NCBI GenBank assembly: GCA_002328185.1
Contig: DCWQ01000041.1
Span: 39,443-48,689 of the forward strand
Source of the DNA: Dehalococcoidia bacterium UBA2158
GTDB taxonomy: Bacteria > Chloroflexota > Dehalococcoidia > Lucifugimonadales > UBA3495
Reading direction: 5' to 3'
Length of the DNA stretch: 9,247 nt
Below are positions 1 through 6,090 of the stretch, in pieces; position 1 is the first letter of the stretch; each line of letters starts with the position of its first letter. The notes beneath the pieces are model-generated. The model made no database searches and was not told the DNA's origin. It saw only the letters and a list, made by a program, of their open reading frames with translations. Position numbers and translations under genes: made by a program.

Positions 1-1
1 C

Positions 2-151
2 TCGGTGAGCGCGGGCCGGTTCCACGTTTGCGGTGTCACCGCCACTGGCCCTGCCTACTGCTGGGGCGGCGGCAATTCGGGCAGGCTCGGCGACGGATTA
101 GAGAAGAATAAGCCCACGCCAGTAGCCGTTGCGGCGCCGATATGTTGGTAA
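2..151 (+). CDS. RCC1-repeat protein, C-terminal fragment
   Basis: This is the 3' end of a gene that begins before the window. The open frame gives 49 residues and stops at TAA (149-151). It contains one clear RCC1/beta-propeller repeat: a SAGRFHVCGV strand, then AYCWGGGNSGRLGDG, then a PTPVAV strand. The CWG..SG.LGDG signature is typical of bacterial RCC1 repeats, including the paired cysteines (residues 10 and 20 of the fragment) often seen in secreted or surface versions. RCC1 propellers are usually binding scaffolds; the partner here is unknown. Ending just after the PxV strand fits a propeller whose last blade is closed by the N-terminus, so truncation need not be assumed. The N-terminal part, any signal peptide and the number of repeats lie outside the window. 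The gene converges on the thiolase-like gene, with a 66-bp gap (152-217) in which I see no convincing terminator. Confidence 0.7.
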   Translation, partial: SVSAGRFHVCGVTATGPAYCWGGGNSGRLGDGLEKNKPTPVAVAAPICW

Positions 152-217
152 TAAAACCTCATCAGCAAACCATCGAATAGCCTAGCCTGTCGCCGGGACC
201 ACGGTTCCACGAATGGC

Positions 218-1384
218 TTAATCGACAGCCAGCACCACCGTTCCCGTAGACGATAGGGAGCCGCCGGTGCCGTTGACCACCGATATCTTGGCGTTTCGGC
301 TGGGGTCCCGTTTGCTCTTCACCTGACGGTCTCCCGCCTCGCCCCGCAGTTGCCGGACCGCCTCAACCAATAGGAAGCTGCCGTACATGCCGGGATGGGT
401 GTATGATAGGCCGCCGCCGCTGGTGTTAAGCGCGAAATCGCCGCCGGGAGCAGTACGTTGGTTAGCAACGAAGTCCGCGGCCTCGCCCGGTGCGCAGAAC
501 CCCATGCTCTCGAGGGTCACCATCACCGTGTAAGTGAAGGAGTCATAGATCATCGTCAGGTCTAGGTCGTCGCGGGTGATGCCGGCCTGCTGCATGGATA
601 GAGGGCCAGACCGTCGGGCCCATGTGGACGTGTAATCGGGCATCTGACTGACCATGTTATGGTCGTGCCCTTCCCCGGCACCTAGCACCCAGACCGGCGC
701 TTTCTTGAGGCTCTTGGCCCGCTCGGCGGTGGTCACGATGATGGCCGCGCCGGAGTCGGTGACCAGACAGCAGTCGAACAGATGGAAAGGCCAGGAAACC
801 CAGCGGGAGTCGTGGTACTCGTCGAAACTCATGGTGGTTTCGTGCATCATGGCCACAGGGTTGAGGTTGGCCCATTTTCGGGTGGCCACGGCGATCTCGG
901 CCATGCCCTGGCGGGTTTTTTCTTCGCCGAACAGGTGCATGTACCGCGCGCAAGCCAAGGAGTAGTTGATCGGCGCGCCGATGATTCCGTAGGGCATTTC
1001 GTACTGAGTGACCGGTAGGTTGCCGTCGCCGGGGAACCGGGCCCTGGCCGAGCGGCCGGCCTGTCCGTGGGTGATCAACGCCACCTCGCAGTATCCGGCC
1101 CGGATGGCGGCCATGGCGTGGGCTACGTGAATCACGAAAGACGACCCGCCGACGGTGGTGCTGTCGGTGAATGTCGGGTGGATGCCCATGTACTCCGCCG
1201 TCACCAGCGTGGAGCCCCCAGCGGTGAGGAGGCCGTCAACGTCGTTCTTGGAAAGACCGGCATCCGCCAGGGCATTGTGGCCCGCTTCCGCGTGGTGTTG
1301 TAGAGAAGACTTATTCGGGACGGTGCCCATGACGTCCGATTCGGCGACTCCGACAATGGCGATATCCCGCTGTCCTATGGTCAT
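218..1384 (-). CDS. Thiolase-like protein (SCP-x/lipid-transfer type)
   Basis: The 388-residue product has the length and layout of SCP-x-type thiolase homologues. Residues 8-14 (AIVGVAE) and the AEAGHNALADAGL helix form the start of the fold. An AIRAGYCEVALITH strand is at about 93-106, DCCLVTDSGAAIIV at 204-217, and the His-containing motif SYTHPGMYG at 327-335. The nucleophilic Cys expected near residues 79-82 is replaced by GGSS. The second Cys, usually in a C-x-G motif near the end, is replaced by NGTGG (371-375). A classical thiolase reaction is therefore doubtful. Some thiolase-fold enzymes of this branch, such as the steroid side-chain aldolase Ltp2, do retro-aldol cleavage with a DUF35 OB-fold partner, but no such partner is in the window. 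The ATG start has a good GAGGA site at 1392-1396, 7 nt upstream. Fatty-acyl or sterol-like CoA metabolism is plausible, but the substrate is unknown. Confidence 0.85.
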   Translation of the reverse strand: MTIGQRDIAIVGVAESDVMGTVPNKSSLQHHAEAGHNALADAGLSKNDVDGLLTAGGSTLVTAEYMGIHPTFTDSTTVGGSSFVIHVAHAMAAIRAGYCEVALITHGQAGRSARARFPGDGNLPVTQYEMPYGIIGAPINYSLACARYMHLFGEEKTRQGMAEIAVATRKWANLNPVAMMHETTMSFDEYHDSRWVSWPFHLFDCCLVTDSGAAIIVTTAERAKSLKKAPVWVLGAGEGHDHNMVSQMPDYTSTWARRSGPLSMQQAGITRDDLDLTMIYDSFTYTVMVTLESMGFCAPGEAADFVANQRTAPGGDFALNTSGGGLSYTHPGMYGSFLLVEAVRQLRGEAGDRQVKSKRDPSRNAKISVVNGTGGSLSSTGTVVLAVD

Positions 1385-1523
1385 CTGATAATCCTCGTTT
1401 GTTGCGTCTATTAAGCCAGGCGTGCTGAGGCACGACTGATACTACAACACCGCTCGGCACAGCACAACATCGCTGAAGCGGCGCTGATTCTCCGGAGACC
1501 CTAATATCACGAGCTCAAATAGA

Positions 1524-1552
1524 TACAATGATAGTCTTTATCATGATAGAAT
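1524..1552 (+). promoter_or_regulatory. AT-rich palindromic operator-like site with candidate -10 upstream of the EVE gene
   Basis: ATGATA (1528-1533) is followed by the perfect 10-bp palindrome TATCATGATA (1539-1548), so the half-site occurs three times in about 20 bp. The 19 bases at 1524-1542 match 15 of 19 positions of the classical Fur-box consensus. A TAGAAT hexamer (1547-1552), five of six to TATAAT, overlaps the palindrome and could be the -10 for the EVE gene, with its ATG 58 bp downstream. There is no good -35 at 17 bp. A repressor-type operator is an inference; AT-rich palindromes near promoters also arise by chance. Confidence 0.3.
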
Positions 1553-1600
1553 AGTTTCGGACGGCCAGATGGCCCATCTTAAGTGGCTATCCGGCGTTTT

Positions 1601-1606
1601 GAGGTG
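1601..1606 (+). promoter_or_regulatory. Ribosome binding site that fixes the EVE gene start
   Basis: GAGGTG lies 3-9 nt upstream of ATG 1610, with 5 nt between GAGG and the start. An upstream in-frame GTG at 1583 would add nine residues (MAIRRFEVH) but has no Shine-Dalgarno sequence before it. The family normally begins directly with a short stretch before the conserved FW, so ATG 1610 is preferred. Confidence 0.65.
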
Positions 1607-1609
1607 CAT

Positions 1610-2209
1610 ATGCCCAGTAATTTCTGGATGATGATAAATAACGAAGAGAACTTCCGGATCACTCAAGACCGGGGGTTCACGCTTCTAGGTTTAAAAGCCC
1701 AGCACCGCCGCAAGGTGCAGAGAATCACCGAAGGCGACCGGGTGCTCTTATATATCTCCCATCTTCGCCGGTTTGCCGCCACAGCCACAGCCATGTCTTC
1801 ATTCTATGAAGATGAGAAGCCGATCTGGGTCAACGAAGGCAGCACGGGTTTTCCCTACCACATCAGGCTGCAACCCGGCGTGATCCTGAAGGACGAGCAG
1901 TTCATCGACGCCAATATTCTGGCCCCGCGCCTGGAATACGTGAAACGGTGGAACCCTGAAGACTGGTACATGGCTTTTCAGGGGAACCTCCATCTGCTGC
2001 CTAAGAACGACTTCACGCTAATCGAAGAGGAGATGAAGAAACTCCACTTCGGGAAGGGCTACGTTCCAGCCGACTTCACACCGTCCGCCAATAATGGCCG
2101 CCGCCGGCGTTCCGGAGGACGGAGAAACCGGCAACCTCAGGATGATCAGGCCCAGCCAGACCAACAGGGCCAACAAGCTCAGCCCGGCCAACCGGTCCAG
2201 TCTACCTAG
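1610..2209 (+). CDS. EVE domain (UPF0310-type) protein with basic Gln/Pro-rich tail
   Basis: From ATG 1610 the product has 199 residues. Residues 1 to about 145 match the EVE/UPF0310 pattern: SNFWMMINNEENF at the start, GFTLLGLKAQHRRKVQRITEGDRVLLYIS (22-50), a strand leading to the FYEDEKPIW segment (65-73), the YHIRLQP strand (83-89) and a closing NLHLLPKNDFTLIEEEMKKL (126-145). EVE domains have a PUA-like fold and are thought to bind modified bases in DNA or RNA; in bacteria they occur both alone and fused to restriction enzymes. Here residues 159-199 form a low-complexity tail: a GRRRRSGGRRNR basic patch, then a Gln/Pro/Asp-rich run. A basic tail would suit nucleic-acid binding, but this is inference. 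The gene's last 8 bp overlap the end of queG on the other strand. It is divergent from the thiolase gene and has no restriction or methylase neighbour. Confidence 0.85.
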   Translation: MPSNFWMMINNEENFRITQDRGFTLLGLKAQHRRKVQRITEGDRVLLYISHLRRFAATATAMSSFYEDEKPIWVNEGSTGFPYHIRLQPGVILKDEQFIDANILAPRLEYVKRWNPEDWYMAFQGNLHLLPKNDFTLIEEEMKKLHFGKGYVPADFTPSANNGRRRRSGGRRNRQPQDDQAQPDQQGQQAQPGQPVQST

Positions 2210-3353
2210 CCAACGAACTCGCTTGTGACGGCTTGCGGCGGGATTCCTTGATCGCCGCCGCAATCTCTTCCAGTACGTAAGGATCGGACTCGGTTGACTG
2301 TTCCAAGCCCTTGATAGCTTGAGTTGTTGCCATCTGACCCAGAGCCCAAGCAGCGTGACCGCGCACCAGCGGTTCGGCGTTCTTGAGGGCTGAAACCAGC
2401 GCCGGCACACCCGCTGTGTCTCGATTGTTCCCCAGGGCCACGCACGCATTCTTCTGCATGTCAACTCGCTTGGCCCGCATGATGGACGTGCCTTGGAACC
2501 GGGCTCGAAATTCCTCCTCTGACAGTGCAAGCAATTCCGCCAGGTCCAGCTTGCCGGAAGGGCCTACGGCCCCCGCCTTCTCTATCGGCTGCAGTGGTTT
2601 TTCGGCTTTGCGGTTGACCGGGCATACGTCCTGGCAGATGTCGCAGCCGAAGACCCAGTCCCCGATGAGCGGCCGCATATCCAGGGGGATAACTCCCCGG
2701 TTCTCGATGGTCTGGTAGGAGATGCAGCGGGCGTTGTCCAAGATGAATGGAGCGATGATGGCGCTGGTCGGGCAGTCGTCGATGCAACGGACGCAGGCGC
2801 CACAGGCTTTCTGCAACGCCGGGTCTGGCTCCAGGTCGAGGTCGGTGATCACCTGCCCCAATAGGACCCAGGAGCCGTGGGACGGTGTGAGGATGTTGGT
2901 GCTTTTGCCGAACCAGCCCAACCCTGACCGGGCCGCCGCCGCGCGGTCCAACATCGGGCCGTCGTCGACGTACCATTTGGCCTTGATTGAAGATTCCAGG
3001 CGCTCTTCCAGACCGCGTACCAGTGCTTTCATCCGCCGCTTCATGGCGCGGTGGTAGTTTTTCACGCTGGCGTAACGGGCCACCTTGCCGCCAGATGCGG
3101 TTGGCGTTTCATCGTCAAGGTAACTGAGACCCAGGCAGATGATCGAGCGTGCGCCCGGGAGCAGCGTCTGCGGGTCTGCGCCGCGTCGGACACGGGACTC
3201 GGTGTACCAGGGCAGGCCATCCATCTGCCCGGATTTGATGCGCGTCAGTGCGACATCCCGGTCTTGGGCGAACTCACCGGCCCGGGTGATCCGCACCAGG
3301 TCGAAACCGCACTGCATGGCGTATTCGGTGATCTGTCTTTTCAAGTCTAGCAT
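2202..3353 (-). CDS. queG: Epoxyqueuosine reductase QueG
   Basis: QueG reduces epoxyqueuosine to queuosine in the wobble position of GUN-anticodon tRNAs, using a cobalamin and two [4Fe-4S] clusters in the cytoplasm. The 383-residue product has the whole architecture. The N-terminal cobalamin-binding region includes GLPWYTESRVRRGADPQTLLPGA (46-68), the VDDGPMLDRA segment with the likely catalytic Asp (130) and GLGWFGKSTNIL (144-155). The ferredoxin part has CGACVRCIDDCP (184-195), CISYQTIENRG (210-220) and GCDICQDVCPVN (236-247), which gives all eight cluster cysteines: 184, 187, 190, 194, 210, 237, 240 and 244. The C-terminal HEAT-like repeats (about 295-370) bind tRNA in known QueG. The ATG at 3353 is the only start consistent with the family N-terminus, but I see no clear Shine-Dalgarno before it. 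No other queuosine gene is in the window. Confidence 0.96.
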   Translation of the reverse strand: MLDLKRQITEYAMQCGFDLVRITRAGEFAQDRDVALTRIKSGQMDGLPWYTESRVRRGADPQTLLPGARSIICLGLSYLDDETPTASGGKVARYASVKNYHRAMKRRMKALVRGLEERLESSIKAKWYVDDGPMLDRAAAARSGLGWFGKSTNILTPSHGSWVLLGQVITDLDLEPDPALQKACGACVRCIDDCPTSAIIAPFILDNARCISYQTIENRGVIPLDMRPLIGDWVFGCDICQDVCPVNRKAEKPLQPIEKAGAVGPSGKLDLAELLALSEEEFRARFQGTSIMRAKRVDMQKNACVALGNNRDTAGVPALVSALKNAEPLVRGHAAWALGQMATTQAIKGLEQSTESDPYVLEEIAAAIKESRRKPSQASSLAR

Positions 3354-3420
3354 CGCTTGCGGTGAAGTTTATCACTACCGGTCCTGGGTCTTCGGGTTGA
3401 CAATATCTGGCGGAGAGCAT

Positions 3421-3566
3421 CCCCCGCATCTGTCATCCTGAGTGAAGCGAAGGATCTACCAGGGTTTTGCTAAGCAACTAATGCACTGGCGCAGTTGCTC
3501 GGTGAGCCCAAGTTGCTTGGCAGATTCTTCGCTGCTGCGGCAAGGTCAGAATGACAGATGCGGGAG
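3421..3566. repeat. MITE-like long imperfect inverted repeat
   Basis: The 306-bp gap between queG and the dUTPase gene (3354-3659) is dominated by this element. The left outer arm CCCGCATCTGTCATCCTGA (3423-3441) pairs with 3546-3564 at 18 of 19 positions. A second arm pair, AGCGAAGGATCT (3446-3457) with AGATTCTTCGCT (3522-3533), pairs at 11 of 12. An inner pair, AAGCAACT (3472-3479) with AGTTGCTT (3511-3518), is perfect. The right side has 8 nt more than the left between the first two arms. It has no coding potential. The TGTCATCCTGAG...GAAGCGAAGGATCT core resembles a family of dispersed palindromic repeats I recall from many bacterial genomes, including Chloroflexota. Transcribed, it would fold into a long hairpin and could end or stabilise the dUTPase message. 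The remaining 3567-3659 holds only weak short hairpins. Confidence 0.7.
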
Positions 3567-3659
3567 GTAGACTCGCCTACTGTGGCTCGCGTGAGTCGGA
3601 TGAAAAATGCCGGTTGAAGCGCAGAACAAATGAAAGTTAAGGCGGCTCTTCCGCTAAAA

Positions 3660-4178
3660 TTATAAGTTTTCGGACTGGAAGTGGCCTTGGTAGCCTTGGC
3701 TGGTGGCAGTTTCCATGCGGAAGAAGACCAACTGCATCACGCGGGCGCCTTGCTGCATCCGGTATCCCTGTGGGTGGTAGACCACCAGCAGGGCTTGGGA
3801 GCGTCCGTGGTACCCGGCGTCCCAGATTGCGGTGTGGACCCCAGCGCCGCTACGTAGCAGACTAGAACGGGGGCGCCCCAAAGCCATGACATCCAGGGGT
3901 AGGTTGACCACCTCGTTGAAAGTCACTAAGAAAGGACCAGGCTCGAGCTGCAGCCAGCCGTCGGGCCCGAACTCCAATGGCTCAGTCTCTGAGAGCACGC
4001 GGTCGGCGTCCTCGGCTCCCACCGCTCCCGGGGTAGCCATCCGGGCGACGTCGCGCACCGTCATGTCGAACCCGTTGGGCTGTAATTGGGCCTCAAGGGA
4101 CAAGAAGTGCTCCACCAACGGTGGAGAGCCTTCGATCAAGTGGCCGATGGAATCGCGGTCGAGAGGTGTACCCGGCAT
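3660..4178 (-). CDS. dut: Archaeal-type dUTPase of the dCTP deaminase family
   Basis: The 172-residue product belongs to the DCD/DUT fold, which hydrolyses dUTP to dUMP and pyrophosphate or deaminates dCTP. Motifs, numbered from ATG 4178, are LQPNGFDMTV (32-41), PFLVTFNEVVNLP (82-94), GRPRSSLLRSG (101-111) with the phosphate-binding RSS, HTAIWDAGYHGRS (115-127) and GARVMQLVFF (144-153). A C-terminal GYQGHFQSEN resembles the closing arm of the family. The strand after DAGYHGRS reads QALLVVYHPQG and lacks the Glu that serves as the deaminase base in E. coli Dcd (in VLEFYN). Monofunctional dUTPase is therefore favoured, as in the archaeal dUTPase subfamily. A TTG four codons upstream (4190) is possible, but only the ATG has even a weak GGA 7 nt before it. 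The gene lies after the groEL terminator, so it needs its own promoter, which I could not identify with confidence. Confidence 0.85.
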   Translation of the reverse strand: MPGTPLDRDSIGHLIEGSPPLVEHFLSLEAQLQPNGFDMTVRDVARMATPGAVGAEDADRVLSETEPLEFGPDGWLQLEPGPFLVTFNEVVNLPLDVMALGRPRSSLLRSGAGVHTAIWDAGYHGRSQALLVVYHPQGYRMQQGARVMQLVFFRMETATSQGYQGHFQSENL

Positions 4179-4204
4179 CTTTATATCCAAAAAACGGACT
4201 GGGT

Positions 4205-4254
4205 AAAAATCAGGCCCGGACAGTCACATTTTCGATGGGTGGCTGATCCGGGCC
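4205..4254 (-). terminator. Rho-independent terminator after groEL
   Basis: Read on the minus strand, GGCCCGGA (4254-4247) pairs perfectly with TCCGGGCC (4220-4213). After a one-base bulge the stem continues as CAGCCAC against GTGACTG, six of seven paired, around an 11-nt loop. The stem is followed by TGATTTTT (T-run at 4209-4205). It lies 33 bp past the groEL stop and before the dUTPase gene, so it should separate the two transcripts. Confidence 0.75.
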
Positions 4255-4286
4255 GTTAGTTGCCTGGTCTGAGCTGCTCTGATGCG

Positions 4287-5912
4287 TTAATCGTGCATGA
4301 AGTCCTGGATGTCCTGAGGTAGGGGAACGAACTTGGGAATCTCGGTGATGATTGCCTGGGTGGTCATCATCATGCCGGCGATGCTCCCTGCGTTCTCCAG
4401 GGCCGACCTGGTGACTTTCACCGGGTCGATTATCCCGGCTTCTATCAGATTGCAGTATTCGCCTTTGTCGGCGTCGAAGCCCCAGTCAGCTTCTCCGTTC
4501 CGCACGGCGTCCAAGACCACCTGGCCCTCGTGGCCAGCGTTGTCCGAGATGAGCATCAGTGGCGCGCTAAGAGAGTCCCTGACCATCCGAACACCCAGGG
4601 CCTGGTCGCCTTCAAGGGTCTTTACTAGGTCGTTTAACACGTGTCCGGCCCGCACCAAGGCAACTCCGCCGCCGGGCACGATGCCTTCTTCGATGGCGGC
4701 CCTAGTGGCGGAAAGGGCGTCTTCAGCCCTGGATTTGCGCTCGTTAATCTCGGGCTCGGTGGCGCCGCCGATCTTGAGAACTGCTACACCGCCCACCAGG
4801 GCGGCCATGCGCTCCTGAAGTTTCTCGCGGTCGTAGTCGGAGCTGGTCTCTTCTATCTGAACCCGTAGTTGGTCGAGGCGTTCCTTGATTGCGTTGTCGT
4901 CGCCCCGGCCCTCTACGATCGTGGACTCGTCCTTGGTGGCGACCAAGCGCCGGGCGGAGCCCAGCATCTCGATCTCGGCTTCCTCGACCTTCAGTCCCCG
5001 GTCGGCGCTGATGACGGTGCCGCCGGTGACGATGGCGATATCTTCTAACAGGGCCTTGCGGCGCTCTCCGAAACCCGGGGCCTTGATGGCCACGCAGTCG
5101 ATGGTGCCGCGGAGTTTGTTGACCACCAAGGTTGACAGGGCTTCGCCGTCAACGTCCTCGGCGATAATCACCAGGGAGCGGCTGTTGGCCTGGAGCAGCT
5201 TCTCCATGATTCCGATAACGTCGTTGGGGGCGCTGACCTTCTGGTCGGTGATTAGGAACATCGGATTGTCGATGGCGACTTCCATGCGTTGGGTGTCGCT
5301 GATGAAATGGGGAGAGAGGTAGCCTCGGTCGACCCGGACTCCCTCCACGAATTCCAGCTCGTCCAGTAGGGATTTTGATTCTTCAATAGTAACCACGCCG
5401 TCCCGGCCCACCTTGTCGAGCGCGTCGGCCAGCAGTTCGGCGATGGGTTCTTCGTGGGCGGACAGGGCGGCCACACGGGCAACACGGGCCCGGTCTTCCA
5501 CTGGGATGGCCATGGTCTTTAACTCTGCGACCACGGCGTCCACGGCCATGTCCACACCGTCCCGGATCCCGATGCCGTTGGCGCCGGAGGCCACGTTCAT
5601 GAAGCCGTTGCGTACGATGGACTGAGCCAGGACCACCGAGGTGGTGGTGCCGTCGCCAACCGCGTCGTTGGTCTTGGAGGCGGCCTCTTTGACCAGTTGG
5701 GCGCCCAGGTTCTCATAGGGCTCAGGGAGCTCGACCTCTTTGGCCACGGTGACACCGTCGCTGCAGACTATGGGCAGACCGAACATGCGGCTGAGCAGCA
5801 CGTTGCGGCCGCTGGGGCCCAGGGTCAACCCGACGACTCGTTTAAGTTCATCCACGCCACGCATCAAGCTGGCGCGGGCGTCCTCATCAAATGTTAGTTG
5901 CTTGTCCGCCAT
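4287..5912 (-). CDS. groEL: Chaperonin GroEL (Cpn60), solitary copy
   Basis: The 541-residue product is a full-length group I chaperonin, which folds proteins in an ATP-driven double ring. ATPase features are present: TLGPSGRNVLL (30-40), SDGVTVA (51-57), GDGTTTS (86-92), the catalytic Asp398 in RAEDAL, PGGGVAL (413-419) and DPVKVTRSAL (496-505). In the apical domain, DRGYLSPHF (195-203) keeps Tyr and Phe but has His where E. coli has Tyr203, and TLVVN (261-265) is kept. The segment SAHEEP (151-156) replaces the common SANSDE. The C-terminus ends VPLPQDIQDFMHD, with no GlyGlyMet repeat. The ATG has a strong GAGGAGA (5924-5918) 5 nt upstream. There is no groES on either side and no CIRCE inverted repeat in the upstream 178 bp, so HrcA control is not evident. 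It may be a second chaperonin paralogue, or simply a groEL separated from groES. Confidence 0.96.
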   Translation of the reverse strand: MADKQLTFDEDARASLMRGVDELKRVVGLTLGPSGRNVLLSRMFGLPIVCSDGVTVAKEVELPEPYENLGAQLVKEAASKTNDAVGDGTTTSVVLAQSIVRNGFMNVASGANGIGIRDGVDMAVDAVVAELKTMAIPVEDRARVARVAALSAHEEPIAELLADALDKVGRDGVVTIEESKSLLDELEFVEGVRVDRGYLSPHFISDTQRMEVAIDNPMFLITDQKVSAPNDVIGIMEKLLQANSRSLVIIAEDVDGEALSTLVVNKLRGTIDCVAIKAPGFGERRKALLEDIAIVTGGTVISADRGLKVEEAEIEMLGSARRLVATKDESTIVEGRGDDNAIKERLDQLRVQIEETSSDYDREKLQERMAALVGGVAVLKIGGATEPEINERKSRAEDALSATRAAIEEGIVPGGGVALVRAGHVLNDLVKTLEGDQALGVRMVRDSLSAPLMLISDNAGHEGQVVLDAVRNGEADWGFDADKGEYCNLIEAGIIDPVKVTRSALENAGSIAGMMMTTQAIITEIPKFVPLPQDIQDFMHD

Positions 5913-6015
5913 GGCCGTCTCCTCGTTCTTTTAACTGGCGTCGCCACGATGTGCCAGCGGCGCGAATGTATACCGACATTTATAGGCTGTGGAAGTGAGA
6001 GACTCCCAATTCAAA

Positions 6016-6044
6016 ATCATGCGTCAGACGAGCCGAATTGTCAA
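6016..6044 (-). promoter_or_regulatory. Sigma70-type promoter for groEL
   Basis: On the minus strand a perfect TTGACA -35 (6044-6039) is followed by a 17-bp spacer and CATGAT (6021-6016), four of six to TATAAT. Transcription would start near 6009, giving a leader of about 95 nt before the groEL ATG. It lies in the 178-bp gap (5913-6090) between folK and groEL, so groEL need not depend on read-through from folK. A 5-bp hairpin (TGCCT/AGGCA, 6065-6077) sits just upstream, without a T-run after it. Confidence 0.55.
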
Positions 6045-6090
6045 CCGGGCGCGACGACTGCTAATGCCTTCCAGGCACGAAAAAGCCTAC

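Noticed and set aside
654..1388. Several plus-strand open frames opposite the thiolase-like gene
   Set aside because: They are antisense shadows of a well-supported gene, with no family motifs of their own.
1421..1434. CGTGC/GCACG 5-bp hairpin upstream of the thiolase-like gene
   Set aside because: The stem is too short to support an attenuator or riboswitch, and no surrounding structure is evident.
1583..1609. GTG start adding nine residues to the EVE protein
   Set aside because: There is no Shine-Dalgarno before the GTG, while ATG 1610 has GAGG at 5-nt spacing and fits the family N-terminus.
2018..3057. Open frames in other frames of queG, up to about 170 codons
   Set aside because: The queG frame carries all cysteine-cluster motifs; the others show only GC-driven Arg/Pro/Ala-rich translations.
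1583..3353. EVE protein plus QueG as a possible modified-base defence island
   Set aside because: The genes are convergent, QueG is a complete housekeeping tRNA enzyme, and there is no nuclease, methylase or DNA-modification gene nearby.
3397..3402. Plus-strand TTGACA in the queG/dUTPase gap as a promoter
   Set aside because: No suitable -10 at the right distance and no plus-strand gene downstream.
4333..5625. Long plus-strand frames opposite groEL
   Set aside because: They are Ser/Ala/Arg-rich antisense translations without recognisable domains.
5913..6090. CIRCE element (HrcA operator) upstream of groEL
   Set aside because: I looked for the TTAGCACTC / GAGTGCTAA inverted repeat on both strands and did not see it.
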